Of a stretch of DNA of 64,000 nucleotides, positions 23,720 through 35,480 are shown piece by piece. This stretch comes from Trichopria drosophilae (taxonomy: Eukaryota > Arthropoda > Insecta > Hymenoptera > Diapriidae). Made by a program: the position numbers and the translations under genes. The stretch is taken from assembly GCA_030407085.1 (NCBI GenBank), contig CM059587.1, forward strand, positions 104,057,501 through 104,121,500, read 5' to 3'. How positions within the stretch are numbered: the stretch's first letter is position 1; each line of letters opens with the position of its first letter. A model generated the notes under the pieces. It was not told where the DNA came from. It worked only from the letters and a program-made list of their open reading frames with translations, and ran no database searches.

Positions 23720-24790
23720 CGAGTTTTGTAAAACCTTTAGCACCCAAATGTATACAATTTCGTCATGAAGTTTAATATTATATTTTAGCATTTCAAATCC
23801 ACGAAAAAAATTTGACATTAATTATTACTTATTGGCCAAAAACTGTCCTTTCTAATGGTGCATGTCACAAATTGTCAAATTCTGAAAAAAAAGTATTTGT
23901 TTTTATCTTATTTTTAATTTATCAAATTTTATTATGGGCAATGGCAGTAGCATCCCTCTAAAAGCCACAAATATCGTGTCAACAATGAATTTGCTATCAG
24001 GTATTTCACAAAGTAAATGTTCAAAATGCCGGACACAAAATGGTGATAAAAGTGAAATTTAAATTGTAATATCCTAGCCGGTATGTTTAAAATCGCATAA
24101 CTCAATGATGTTTTATAAACCTAATAGCCAAGCGTTCTTAAAGTCACTGATTACAAATCTAAAGTCAGTTTTTAAAAATAAAAAATGGACGTTCGAATGT
24201 GTCGAACAGAAATTCACTCGAAACTTATCATATAGGAATTTTTGGAGTCCTGATAATTGTTTTAAATATTTAAAAACTGATCCAGATTCGTCATCAGCCC
24301 GCTCAAAAAACCAATTCTACAAAACCATTGAATTCCATAAAAACCCATCGATTTTTGCGATTTTTAACATATGGCTAAGATATTTCGAATGGAAATACAA
24401 TTTTGTCGCCATTTTGCATCCGCCATGTTTAATTGTGACTTTCCGAAATACGTGTATCTGATTGCCAATTTCTTGTTGACACGATATTTGTGACTTTTAT
24501 AGGTATGCCAATGCCATAATCCATAATAAGATTCCATAAATTAAAAATAAAACTAAAATATTTCACACTTTATTTAAAAAGAAAACGTTCCTAACTTTTT
24601 TATTTCAATAGTTCAAAAATGTTCACATGCATCATTGGAAAGAGCGGATCTTGTCCAATAAGCAAAAACTAGTGTCAAATTTTGCTCGTGGTGTTTGATT
24701 GCTAAAATATAGAGTCAAACTTCATGAAAAAATTTTGCAAATTTGGTCGATAAAGGGTAAAATATACACGAAATGTGAATTTTGTAATAA
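23720..24790. mobile_element. Long fold-back element, about 1.07 kb
   Basis: The left arm (about 23720-24185) and right arm (about 24265-24790) are reverse complements throughout, with scattered changes. The best-conserved block is CACAAATATCGTGTCAACAA. Both arms contain TCATGAAGTTT near the outside and AAAATGGnG, the CCGCCAT-like motif, further in. The 118-codon frame at 24105-24461 lies across the centre and right arm and is a by-product. Confidence 0.8.
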
Positions 24791-24949
24791 TAGTAAACAC
24801 TTAGTTCTGCATATTATCGCTAGGGGGAAGGAGAACCTATGAATGGTCAATTTAATTTTTATGCAGGTAGAGAAAAAAATTAAAAATTCTGGTGTCGATA
24901 GTAATACATAACCGGAAATAATTCTCATAATTATTAGTAATTAAAATTC

Positions 24950-25022
24950 GATTTTCGATTGACGGTTTTTTGACCTGTCGGCTTTTAGATATGTCGGTTT
25001 CAGGACCCGCATTTAATACATG
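24950..25022 (-). repeat. CCGACA minisatellite, single arm
   Basis: GACGGTTTTTTGACCTGTCGGC and following units are the reverse complement of the units at 12905-13170, ending with GGACCCGCAT, the counterpart of GGGTGCGGGT. No partner arm is present on the left. Confidence 0.55.
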
Positions 25023-25026
25023 CGCC

Positions 25027-25336
25027 TATTCTCTAAATTTCTTAGAGTGAGAATTCACTCTTTAATTAGTGAAAACCGAGCAACTCCTGTAAAAGGGTGA
25101 ATATTCAACTCTTTAAGAGTGAAAATTCACTCTTTAAGAGTGGAAATTTACTCTTTCCTCCAGAGTTGTCAACTCCACTCTTGTTAGATTGAAATTTCAC
25201 TCTTAAAGAGTTGAATATTCACTCTTGTTAAATTGACATTTCACTCTTAAAGAGTTGAATATTAACTCCTTCACAAGAGTTGCTCGGTTTTCACTAACCA
25301 AAGAGTGAATTCTCCCTCCCAGAAATTTAGAGAGTA
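25027..25336. mobile_element. 310-bp MITE built from ACTCTT/AAGAGT repeats
   Basis: The ends, CTCTAAATTTCT and AGAAATTTAGAG, extend inwards into inverted arms of about 55 bases with roughly 85 percent identity, including GTGAAAACCGAGCAACTC. A TA lies at each boundary (25027-25028 and 25335-25336). The interior repeats CACTCTTAAAGAGT and AGAGTTGAATATTCACTC several times in both orientations. A TA duplication would suit Tc1/mariner-type mobilisation. Confidence 0.8.
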
Positions 25337-25364
25337 TGTATTACTATTTTGCAGTCACTTTTCA

Positions 25365-26405
25365 AGATTCTGAGGTCAAATTTGAGTTTCAGACATTAGG
25401 AATTTCTGTATTGCGCCAAATATACAAAAAACTGTTGAAAAATGTTCATTTTCATTCATTTTTTCTCAACTATCAGAATATTGGGATTCTATTCCAATTA
25501 TGAAGAAAAGTGAAGAGAATATTCGAATTTTAAGAACAAATTTTACTTTTTATACACTTTATGTTATGCCCCACTTTATTTTAACAACCTCAGAATTGTG
25601 TCGCCGATAACAAATTTCAGGACGCTCTAATTAATAAATTATAATATTTTAAAAAAAAATCCCAGAAATGAAATGTTCTTGAAACTCATCGAAGAATATT
25701 TTGGAATTTTTCAGGTTTTTTAAGCGATATTTTGTGAAATTTGTTATTTCAATTTTTAGAAAATATTTCAAAGATTTACGAAAAATTCTTAAAAAAGTTG
25801 ATGCATTCTTTGATGAATTTTAAGCATTTTTTGTTCTTTGTGATTTGTTCCAAAAGTTCACTGTTTGCGAGGAAAAAAGTCCTAAATTATAATATTTGAA
25901 ATGCCTTTCCTAGAAAATTATAAATCTTTGGAGGAAATTGCAAATAACAAAAATTATTAAAATTTTTTATAGAATAGACCAACATTTATTCATAATTTTT
26001 CGTAAATATTTATTTTGTATTTAATTGTTAATAAAAAATTGTTCAAATTTACTCAAACCTTCTACAAAATATAAAAAAATGTCAGTATATTCATCGATGA
26101 ATTCTAAGAACACTCTGTTCTTATAATTTTCTTAAAAAAGCTTGAATTACATCGGTCGAAAACTATTCAAACCAATTTTCAGTGGGAACACCATTTTAAG
26201 TCTGTTAAAGTAAAGTAGGGCTAAACAAAACATTTTTTTTAAATTCAAATATTTTTTTCACTTTTCTTCACAGTCGAATTTTCAATATTCTGATAGTTGG
26301 AAAAAAGTGATTGGAATAAATATTTCCTAATCTTATACAATTTTTGTTCAAATTGGGCGCCATATTGGAATTTGTGATGGCTGAAACTTTGACGTGTAAG
26401 GTTTG
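25365..26405. mobile_element. Long fold-back element, about 1.04 kb
   Basis: The arms pair from the outer GTTTCAG / CTGAAAC blocks (25393 and 26387) through GCGCCnAAT, AACTATCAGAATATTG and GTGAAGAAAAGTGAA to the inner GTTCTTnnAACTCATCGAnG. The arms are about 400 bases each. The outer part carries GGCGCCATATTGG, the dispersed CCGCCAT-like motif. It begins about 30 bases after the preceding MITE ends. Confidence 0.75.
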
Positions 26406-26649
26406 TTATATAATAATTTCTCAAATATGTTCCTTATTAATTATTTAGACAGTTTATATGTTTACGTTCATATCATATATTAATTGCTTATTACAAAGAT
26501 CTTTGTTCAGAGAAGTTATGCGTGGGATACTAAATTTAAGAATTGAATATCTAAGCAATAAATGATGGAATAAAATTGAAAAATACAGGAAAGTTAAACT
26601 TTGTATCTAAATAGTTAAATTTTAAATTTAAATTAACAAAATTATGTAA

Positions 26650-26795
26650 TTAACCCTTATTTTAAGGCCTTTTCCTCCTACTACCTGGCTCAAATATGTC
26701 CTGCGGTTTGAAAATGCTTACAGACGTGCAATTTTTAAAGTACAATTTGAATTTTCTCTGGGTCGAAAACCTATGCGTGCGGTATTAAGGGTTAA
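26650..26795 (-). mobile_element. Copy 3 of the 150-bp TTAA MITE, inverted
   Basis: TTAA occurs at 26650-26653 and 26792-26795, with CCCTTA and TTAAGGG inside it. Internally, read on the minus strand, it aligns with 9138-9289, sharing GTCGAAAACC, CAATTTGAATTTTCTC and ACCTGGnTCAAATATGTCCT on the plus strand. Confidence 0.85.
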
Positions 26796-26799
26796 GATT

Positions 26800-27440
26800 T
26801 AACGACTTTCGTTATCTTTCGTTGCCTCAAATAGTATGCACCCACTAAATTAATAGCTAGAAAGAAAAATAAAAAAGTAGAAAACTTCTTACGATTTAAC
26901 ACATATTTAAAGAAAAAAACTATAAGTAACTATTTTTAGAATTTAAGTAAAGTTTTACTAATATACAAATAAAATTCTTTGGTCTAACTCATCTAATGTA
27001 ATTACTAAAAAATACAATAATTACGAAACTAAAATTAGGAATTATATTTTTTTATTATCATATTACTCAACTGAATTAGTTTATGTTAACTAACTAATTT
27101 TTGTTTAGTAAAAATGAATACTAATCAAAATAATGTTCGATTTTTCTCTTCTTCCTTAGTAGACTAATTTAAAGAGTAAATTAATAAAGAGAAATTATAT
27201 TGAAGATATCCTATATAGAACATTATTTTCAGCAAAAATATAGTCAAATCTAAAAAAATTATTAACATTTTTATATTTAAATATTCTCTAAATATTTTTA
27301 ATTCGTTGATTTAAACTTCCCTTAACCATATTAAGAATTAATAACCATTCGTTGCTAAACGCTTAGTTTTAAATAAATTACTTACAATAACTAAATGAAT
27401 TTCTTTTTCATTTAAATAATTGTTACAAAATTATTTACTT
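26800..27440. repeat. Patch dense in TTAGT / ACTAA pentamers
   Basis: TACTAATATAC, AACTAACTAATTT, TAGTAAAAATG and similar words recur. No ends were recognised. Confidence 0.3.
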
Positions 27441-28879
27441 TTTATTGCCCTGCAGTAAAGACGTATCACATAATACCCAAGCTCAGCTTGATACGTTAAC
27501 ATTTTACGATTAATTTTTTACAGTCCGTCTAGACACAACGAAATTTTTTGAAGTTTGAAGTCGTGGCACAGCAGGTATTTTCAAAATTGATTATTACAGT
27601 TACGGCATGAAAAACGTAGGACGTGGTTTGGCCTACTTGCGACCTACGTACGTCTTTCACAACGCATTTACTGACCTTACCCACTTCTCTGATACGACTT
27701 TACGATTTGGTTAATGATTTTCAAATATCTATTTTTAGGTGAAAGGCATGCACTGGAACTAATAAGTATAGTCCGATTGCTATCGCAAGTTACATAAAAA
27801 AAGACCGGTTGTTACGGTTACTCCCCTGACCTATTCACCGAGGGTACAAACGTGTTAAGTTATGTCGGATGGCCAACAGTGTCACTTACCGATCACTCCC
27901 ACGAAAAGATAGAACAAATAAATCTGACCCTCCAATCCAAATAATTCAAGAGTGTACTTAGTAGAAAAGGGGACTGAACTGAATACGTCAAAAGCGTTGC
28001 GTAACACGCATATTTTCTCAAAAAGATTTTTTTTTAAATTTATAATATTTTGTTTTAATTTTAAAACTTGACTAAATAATATTTACCATATATTATATTT
28101 CATATAAATAAATATATTATTATTGTATTATATTTATATTGTTTACAAAATTTTTTTTTTCTTAATGTGTAACTTTTTATATTACTTGGACACAAAAAAA
28201 TTAACAATAATATTACAATTTTAACCACTGAAATCGATTTCTAACAAATGAAAACACTAAGAATATTATTTTATTAAAAAACACAAAAATACTATTAACA
28301 ATATATTTAAGAAATATTACCAGAATTATATCACACTTTATTAAATATTTTCGATTTTTCCATTTTCTTGTTTTCTTCTGTTGTGTTAAACAATCTGGTT
28401 TATGCATATTTAAAGCATAAATGTATAATAATTGTAAATTAAATATAGATATTCATTAGTCTCGTTTCGAATGTCTAGAATTCAGAATTATGTTTACAAG
28501 TATTACCAAATTCAATTGACACGATGATAAATAATAGAAAATATTGTAAAATTTTAGTTGTTTCTTCCTTTTTTTATATTTATTTTGTATATCACTTTAA
28601 ATAAAATTTTAAAATACTCTGGTTTCATAAAATATGTCACAATGCTTAAATAAAGAGCAATATGGAATAAATACTGATAAATCCACAAAACTTTGAGGTA
28701 GTCGCCCGAAAATAAATTAAAAATAAATTTTAATGCACATTTTCTTAGATTAGACATTTTTATAATAATAATGTGGAACCATCAAGCAGTTTGTAACTTT
28801 CAGAAATTGTAACGTTTCATTTAAAAGAAAATATTGATTGCGTTATTTTATTGATTATCCTATTTTATACAAAAATTTC
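27441..28879. other. Intergenic DNA; GC-richer patch then AT-rich DNA
   Basis: The part from 27460 to 27960 is GC-richer and contains the dyad AAGCTCAGCTT near 27479. The part from 28000 to 28870 is very AT-rich. Two short minus-strand frames (64 and 67 codons) are typical chance frames. Confidence 0.45.
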
Positions 28880-30915
28880 ATATCATAAACGTATATTATA
28901 CAATCGTATTTATTAATGGGCAGCATAGAATATTACGAGTATATCAACATGGACTATTTTAAAACCATTTTAGCCTACTAAATGTATATTAATTAATAAT
29001 TGTTGTATTGGGTAGTATAGAGTATTACAACAAAAGGTACCTGTGCTGTTTTAAACCAAACTTACGTGTATTAAACGTATGTTACATTGAGTTTTTAATT
29101 CGGCAGCATAGAATACGATAGGAATGTTTATCTTTTATATTATTTCTAAATCAAACAACGTGTAGAAAACGTTTATTAAACCACAGCGGGATTATTGGAT
29201 TTTAAAGAATATTATCAGAATACTTAATCATACGTTTTCATACCAATCTGCGTGGAATAAGTGCATATTAAACCAAATTATTATTATTGTGTATTACAGA
29301 ATATACCACAATATTTATATATTTTATTATACCTGTTTTAAACCAAACTTACGTGGAGCAAACGTATATTAAACCATAGTAATATCCTATTAGAAATCTA
29401 TGCATTTTTCTCTTACACTATGCATTTCTCCTACCTTTAACATAAAAAATATGCAAACTGTTTAATATTTACCCAATAAATGGTTTGATTTGGAGTAGGG
29501 TACTGTTGGGTCTTTATTCTAGAATATTTACCTATACCGTTTTTAAACCAAACTACGTGGAACAAACGTATATTAAACTGTAGTATTAGTATTGGGTATT
29601 GTACAACCTTACCAGAATATTGACCTGCATTATTTCTAAACCAATCTGAAATGTCATAAATCCATGCTATATAAGCTTACAAACATTTATTCAACAATAT
29701 TATTATTGTTAGTAAGCGTAATTATTATTAGAATATTTACATATTTTATTTTTACACCAAACTCACGTGTAATAAACGTATATTAAACAATAATTCTTTT
29801 ATTTAGTAGAATAGAAAACCCCAGCACATTTATTTATACTGTTTTTAAAACAATTTGTTTTGAGATCAGACTTACTGTAGTAAACGTATATTATACATCA
29901 TTTATGTTAACAGGTAGAGAATATTACCAGAATATTTACCTACTCACACCAAAATTACGTGTAATAAACGTACATTAAGCAACAATTTTTTTATATGGTC
30001 GCATAAAAAACGCCTTTTATTCATACGTTTTTTAAACCAATTTGTTTTTACATCAAACGTGTAGTAAAAACTAGGTATATGTTCTACGTCATTTATGTTA
30101 GGCATAATATTACACGATAGTATTTTTATTCGTTGTATTTCAGTTAAGTTTAAAACTAATGCAGGTCAATATGCTGGTAATGTTCTACAATACCCAATAG
30201 TAATACCCGATAATTTAATATACGTTTGCTCTACGAAGTTTGGTTTAAAACAGGTATAGGTGAATATTTTGGTAATAATCTAACCTAATTAAAATGCAAT
30301 ACTATCGCTTAATATGTGTTTGTTACACGTAAATTTGGTTTAAAAATAATAAAGGTAAATATTCTTGTAATATTTTAAGAAACCTAAAAATACCGATATG
30401 GTTTTACACACGTACTGCACTTATTATTCTGTAACACTATTGTTTTATATACGTTTATTATACGTAAATTTGACAAAAAATAGTACAATGAATAAAAACT
30501 CTATTGTGTAACATAATACTAGTGAGTTTGGTGTAATAACGGTATTGGTAAATATTCTTGTAAAATTCTATAAAATCCAGTACTGCCGTTGTGGTTTAAT
30601 ATACGTCTACTATACGTCGTTTCATTTAGAGACTGCAAAAATGAATATCATGGTAGTATTCTGTGCGGCCGAATGACAACACTATTGTTTAACACATGTC
30701 TATTACGTGTAATAAACGTATATTAAACCATCATTTGTTAATTTGGTTGTATAGAAAACTCCAGCACATTTATTTATATTATTTTTAAACCATTCTTTTT
30801 AATCAATCTTACTTGTATGAAACGTATATTAAATAACAATTATGTTTGTTTGTTAATATCGAAAAGTCCAGTACATTTATTTATACTGTTTTTAAACCAC
30901 TTTGTTTCCAGATAT
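28880..30915. repeat. Decayed tandem array, unit 93-102 bp, with two orientation switches
   Basis: The marker word TAAACGTATATTA recurs at 28886, 28979, 29072, 29166, 29258, 29359, 29563, 29657, 29773, 29881, 29965 and 30065, mostly 92-102 bases apart. From about 30150 to 30700 it occurs as its reverse complement (near 30217, 30310, 30446 and 30596). From about 30705 it is forward again (30711 and 30811). The fuller unit adds AGAATATTTACC, CTGTTTTTAAACCAAACTTACGTG and a T-rich tail. Around 29400-29520 one or more units are replaced by unrelated DNA. About 20 units in all. Confidence 0.85.
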
Positions 30916-30939
30916 TAAAGAATACCCTAATAGCACACT

Positions 30940-31075
30940 TTATTCCATCCATATTCCTGGAATATTCCTTTGGAACATTGAGAATATTCCAAAGTAATAT
31001 TTAATTCATATTCCAGGAATGTTGAAATGTTCTACGATAGGAATATTCCTGTGGAATATTGCAGGAATATTAAAT
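30940..31075. repeat. Cluster of GAATATTC palindromes (heat-shock-element-like)
   Basis: GAATATTC occurs exactly at 30960, 30982 and 31041, accompanied by about ten TTCC/GGAA half sites, for example TTCCAGGAATGTT and GTGGAATATTGCAGGAATATT in pieces. GAAnnTTC is the core of the heat-shock element, but trimer spacing is imperfect here. Confidence 0.6.
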
Positions 31076-31127
31076 TTATTCATTTTTGGTTCCAAAAAAT
31101 TTAAATAGATTAAAAAAAAATTATATC

Positions 31128-31163
31128 CCGAGTGGGACTCGAACCCTAGGCCCATTTTTTGTA
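31128..31163 (-). other. tRNA T-arm / B-box-like sequence
   Basis: On the minus strand GGGTTCGAGTCCCACTCGGG matches the polymerase III B box (GGTTCGANTCC) and resembles a tRNA 3' end. The T stem pairs only partly and no anticodon arm or A box can be fitted upstream, so it is read as a tRNA-derived repeat fragment or pseudogene. Confidence 0.4.
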
Positions 31164-31329
31164 TTTATTAAATTGGGTAGCATCCAATATAACCAAAATA
31201 TTTTTGTGCAGTTTTTGGACAGGCTGAATTCAAAATTTTGAAAAATTGCCATTTGGGAAGAATATTTTAAAATTGTTGGAGTAAATTGGTGATTTCTGAA
31301 CCGAAAAAAATCTGGTCGTGTGACTGACA

Positions 31330-31880
31330 GGCGGCATGAAAGACGACTCGTTAGTATCATACGCGCTTTTTATTTAATTGAATATTCATGCGTAGGGTAT
31401 TCCAAAGATCGATGATTGACACGATCCGAGTGACCAGCGCAGCTGACCCCGGTGGACTACTCGTTCAATGTCTTGTTTTCGATTTGCAAATACATACCTT
31501 TAGTGCTTCCGCCGGACATCTGTACTGCCCGGAGCGGTCAGTTTCCTTTTATCGTCTTTTATGTTTCTTTTCGTGTCGCATTTTCAAGAGTAGTGTAGCG
31601 ATTTAGGGCATGAAAGGGTATGCAGAAGGCATATTGGTTATTCAAAATCGCTTATCCCGCCCAAGCTCATTCTGAGATGGCCACATTAAAAGAGGCGTTT
31701 TTCAGCGCTTTCTCGGCGAACAAAACTTCCGTGGCACGATACCGCAGGGTGCCACTCGATTCTTTCCGTTTATCAGAATTTTACTATGCCCTCCTATTGT
31801 ACTCCTTTTTTTCAAAAATGCCGATTTACCCTTCCGCGACTCTTCGAAAAACCGACATTCATTACTTGCTAAAATAACAC
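31330..31880. other. GC-richer island, unassigned
   Basis: This stretch is markedly less AT-rich than its flanks. Two plus-strand frames (72 codons at 31388-31606 and 85 codons at 31620-31877) follow each other, have mixed composition and show no recognisable domain. It may be conserved regulatory DNA or untranslated exon sequence, or simply an old insertion. Confidence 0.3.
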
Positions 31881-33227
31881 ATTTATTTTAACGTTAGTAG
31901 TTAAGCTCCTCTAAATGCCATATAGAAAAATGTACTTTTGACATTCGAACATCAAAACAGGAAAGAATTTAATGAAAATGTTGGAAATTCTTGGTGTTTT
32001 TGGGAAACTGAGTTAGATTATGAATTTTGTTTAAAAATCAGTTTTTATTGAAGAGCAACTCGGTATTCTAAGAAGAATATTTTGTGCATTACAAAGTGTA
32101 AAATGATATTCTCAAATTAGTAGAATTTTAATTCAGAAAAGTGAAAATTTATTCATTATAAGAGGGACCTATTTATCACAATATATGAAGTGATTTTTTT
32201 TTCATTGGCTGAATAATTACTATAAATAAATAAGTATTACAAAATTCAGTTTTCAACGTCGTATTTTTTTTAATTTTCAGAAGTACCAAAGCGTTTTGAC
32301 GAACATTCATTATGAATCAATCGAACTTAAAAACGGTAGATCGGATGCATTTTTGAAAATTAGTTAAATTACCTAGAAATCATTACTTTGGGCTTTTTAA
32401 TACATAGAAATCCAAAACCGTTGAGGTTACTTTTTACACATTTGGTTCGGCAGCTTGGAAAGGTCATTTTGAATGTTCATAATTTGATCCTAATTTTCTA
32501 ATCCAAAATAGTGAATTTAATATGGCATAGGAAAATTTACAACAAATCATCAGCAATTTTGCAAAAAATGTCACCAAATGAGCCGCCATCTTGGTTCTGT
32601 TTTGGAAAAATAAGAAAATCTAATGTCGTGTCTTTGTATTATACATTTTGTCACCTTTTTCACATTTTCCCGTTGTCAAAAATTCTGTTCTCGTACAGAA
32701 AAATTTATAATTTTGAATTTTCTCATTCTGCAAGTCTGTCAGCGTAAAATTTCAAATAATTGTAATAAATACTGGCATTCCTGTATAGTAAAAGATGGTT
32801 TCTGTGACTTATAAACTGAGTTATTAAAAATTCTTATTTCAAGAATTATTTTGTAGTTTGTTTTTCAATGTTTTCACTTAAAAAATAGCAAACAGTATCA
32901 TGTACAAAAAATGTTGTTCTGCTGGATAAAGTTTTTTCGATTTTAATCACTTCAAAATCACGCAAAATATTTCAGTAAAATATAATACAGAAGAAAGACA
33001 AATTTTTCTGCATTATAATGTATTTAAAAAAAAACAATGTATGAAATATGTACTTTTTACTTTCAGCATAATAACAGAGTGTATAATATAATTTTCTAAA
33101 AGAACTGATCGTTTAATAAATGTTTAATTCGGGTACAATCGTATAGTATAAACCTGGGATAAAAAACATCTGTGAGTTACATATAATTTCCATTTACATC
33201 CCATTCTAAAAAAAGATGTACCTTTTT
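31881..33227. other. Intergenic DNA with one CCGCCAT-like motif
   Basis: AGCCGCCATCTTGGTT near 32581 belongs to the dispersed CCGCCATNTTG vocabulary. Frames at 32511-32747 and 32623-32814 overlap each other and have no support. Confidence 0.45.
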
Positions 33228-33262
33228 TTAACGTACATTACACGTTTATTATACACTTCATT
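33228..33262 (-). repeat. Solo piece of the 28880-30915 tandem unit
   Basis: AACGTACATTACACGTTTAT matches the inverted units of the array near 30310 and 30446. It lies about 2.3 kb from the array. Confidence 0.4.
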
Positions 33263-33504
33263 ATAACGTCTTAATTTCATTAAAAAAAACAAATATATTG
33301 GCACTCAGAAGTTCCTGCATATCATATGTTTTCGTAAAACGTACTGAAAATAAGAAATTGGATAAATTATTACACTTTAATTTGATTTTAAATTTATATT
33401 AAATTGATTTGATCTTAATATGATATATGTTTTAACCACTTTTATAAATATCTTATGTGATTTTTAGGTGATTTAAATGTCATAAATAAATTTAATAAAA
33501 AATG

Positions 33505-33545
33505 TCCCTCAAAAGGATCGAACCCGGTTATCTCACTTTGCTACA
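33505..33545 (-). other. tRNA B-box-like sequence
   Basis: On the minus strand GAGATAACCGGGTTCGATCC contains a full GGTTCGATCC B box. As at 31128-31163, it is followed by a pyrimidine-rich tail ending in GAGGGACA and AT-rich DNA. No complete tRNA could be folded. Confidence 0.4.
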
Positions 33546-33734
33546 GTCACTACAATTGGATTTATTATAAGATGTGTAGTCGCGTGAAATAAGGACAAAA
33601 AATGCAACTCATAGAAAGTATTATCATCGATAGGATTTTAAAATGGTACGAATCGTCAGATGCAGAATAAATTAAACATAATCAAATAGAATGCGGGTCA
33701 AAATCCAGTATTTGACAATGCTGAAATTCATATA

Positions 33735-33890
33735 ACCAACTTAAAAAAAAACGGTTTTTAAGAGACCGATCTTCAAAAAGTCGAAAATTAAAAAACAGAT
33801 TTTCAAGAAACCGAAATTAAAAAAAAAGAAATTTAAAAATGCGGATTTCAAAAAGAGGACAGTAAAAAATCCGAGTGTGGGTAAAAAAAA
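33735..33890. repeat. Degenerate AAAA(n)CCGA-type minisatellite
   Basis: AAGAGACCGATCTTCAAAAA, AAGAAACCGAAATT and AAAAAGAGGACAGTAAAAAA are variants of the CCGACA units seen at 12905 and 21566. It ends with GAGTGTGGGTAAA, like the GGGTG ends there. Confidence 0.55.
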
Positions 33891-34440
33891 CGAATTTCGT
33901 ATATTAAACAATTGGGTTTTTATTGGGTTGTATCATAAAAGTGTTCTTCGTACATAAAACGTTTCTTATTATGATGGTATATTGTAAATATTTCAACTTT
34001 TAATACACTATATTCAAGAATATTTTGTGCATGCTTCTTTATAAGAACGCATATTAGGTCTTAGATAGCGTTTTTTGATTATTTAAATTAAAAGAGTTAA
34101 ATAGTCAAAGTTCATATAAACTGATATTAAACGCAAAATTATTTATTACTTAATCCATCAGAAATTTAGCTGAGGATTTCATCAGGAAATCTGTAGATAA
34201 TTTTGAAAATAGTCTCACGGACAAAATTGGAAGCTTTGTATATCTTCGATGTATCAGGTATCACACCATCAGAGTTCTTCTATTAAGCCGTATTTTTGAA
34301 AAAAGTTAGGTTAAATTTCTAGGTCCTCTGAACACGAATATTGTAGTGAAAATCGGCGTGAAAATGAGTGAAAATTCTCTCTATTTTGCCCGCTTGGGTA
34401 CAAGAATTATAACACTCTAAAGTGATCAACAGCAGTAAAA
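33891..34440. other. Intergenic DNA, nothing recognised
   Basis: No gene or element boundary recognised. Confidence 0.5.
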
Positions 34441-34620
34441 CTCATCATTAAAAGTGACATGTGATGACCAACGATAGTTGATGATGTCGCATGAGAATAT
34501 TTATGAATGATGAAATGCGATGATGGATACTTCTGATGGGTGTCATTGTGGTCAGTCATCCTTCTTTTCAGCATTTGTCATGATCATCCGTCATCATCCA
34601 ACATCCTTTTTGTCTACATC
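34441..34620. repeat. ATGATG/CATCAT-rich imperfect inverted repeat
   Basis: The left half is rich in GATGATG and the right half in CATCATCC. GTTGATGATGTCGCATGA pairs imperfectly with TCATCCGTCATCATCCAAC. A related GATGATGGATGATG patch occurs at about 49490. Confidence 0.45.
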
Positions 34621-34659
34621 CTTACATAATCAGTTATAAGGAACACTTGCGCGAATTCT

Positions 34660-35480
34660 ATACTTGATGTCAGCGGAACTACTACAAAAAGATTCTTACG
34701 TGTCTATGGCATAATACATTAATTTCACAGATGGTTTTTGGCGCCCAAACAGTAGTTTAATGATTGTCTATTATTGAACTGCATAGATTGAATTCAATAT
34801 TATGATGCACGAGTTTGGAAAGCCACGATTACGTTTCGAAGCACACTTCCTCGATTGAAATCGGCACGCGACACGTGACTTCGTAAATTTGTCTGGATTG
34901 ATTCCTCATCCCTAGGGTACCCTAGGATACATAATGCAGAAAGATTCCTTCCAGCCGCCATGGATCAGGAAATGGACCTTAAGAATACGAACGGGTGCGG
35001 GGGCGGATCGATTCGCTCCAACCCTTTTGAAATTCGTTGCAGCTATTTTACCGTTTTCTTCGTAACGAGGCAGCTGCGGTCGCTTCGATTATCGATGACA
35101 TGCAACCCTTTAAAAATAATATCATAAAAGAGCACAGTCTCCTCTCGATCTCGAATTCAAAGGGATGCCACGTCTTCGTGGGCGTCTTCTTCCGGGACCT
35201 ATGATTTCGATTGCATCATGAATTGCTTCCGGAAAAAAAGAGAGTTTCGACTTGAGAAAAGAAGAAAAAAAAAGGTGGTGGGTTCTTATTGCGGACATAT
35301 GATGATCGGAACGGCCCATCTGGTGATCCGCCTCTCAATGGCATAACACAAGAGCTGCCGTATGAAGTTCCAGTATCTATTTACCTGTGCGCGTGCAGGG
35401 AAAAGTTCCTGCTTGCACTTGAAATACTTTGAACCCAGAACTGAGCCCTTCATTAAGAAATGCGGTGTTTTCACTATTTT
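34660..35480. other. GC-richer island, unassigned
   Basis: It includes GGGTGCGGGGGCGGATCG near 34994 and a purine-rich stretch at 35230-35280. Two minus-strand frames (65 and 62 codons, 35122-35319 and 35286-35474) overlap in different phases, so neither is likely coding. It is a candidate regulatory region or untranslated exon. Confidence 0.3.

Noticed and set aside
24105..24461. 118-codon plus-strand frame
   Set aside because: Lies across the centre and right arm of a fold-back element and has no recognisable domain.
35122..35474. Two overlapping minus-strand frames rich in R and P
   Set aside because: They overlap in different phases within a GC-richer stretch, as expected for non-coding GC-rich DNA.
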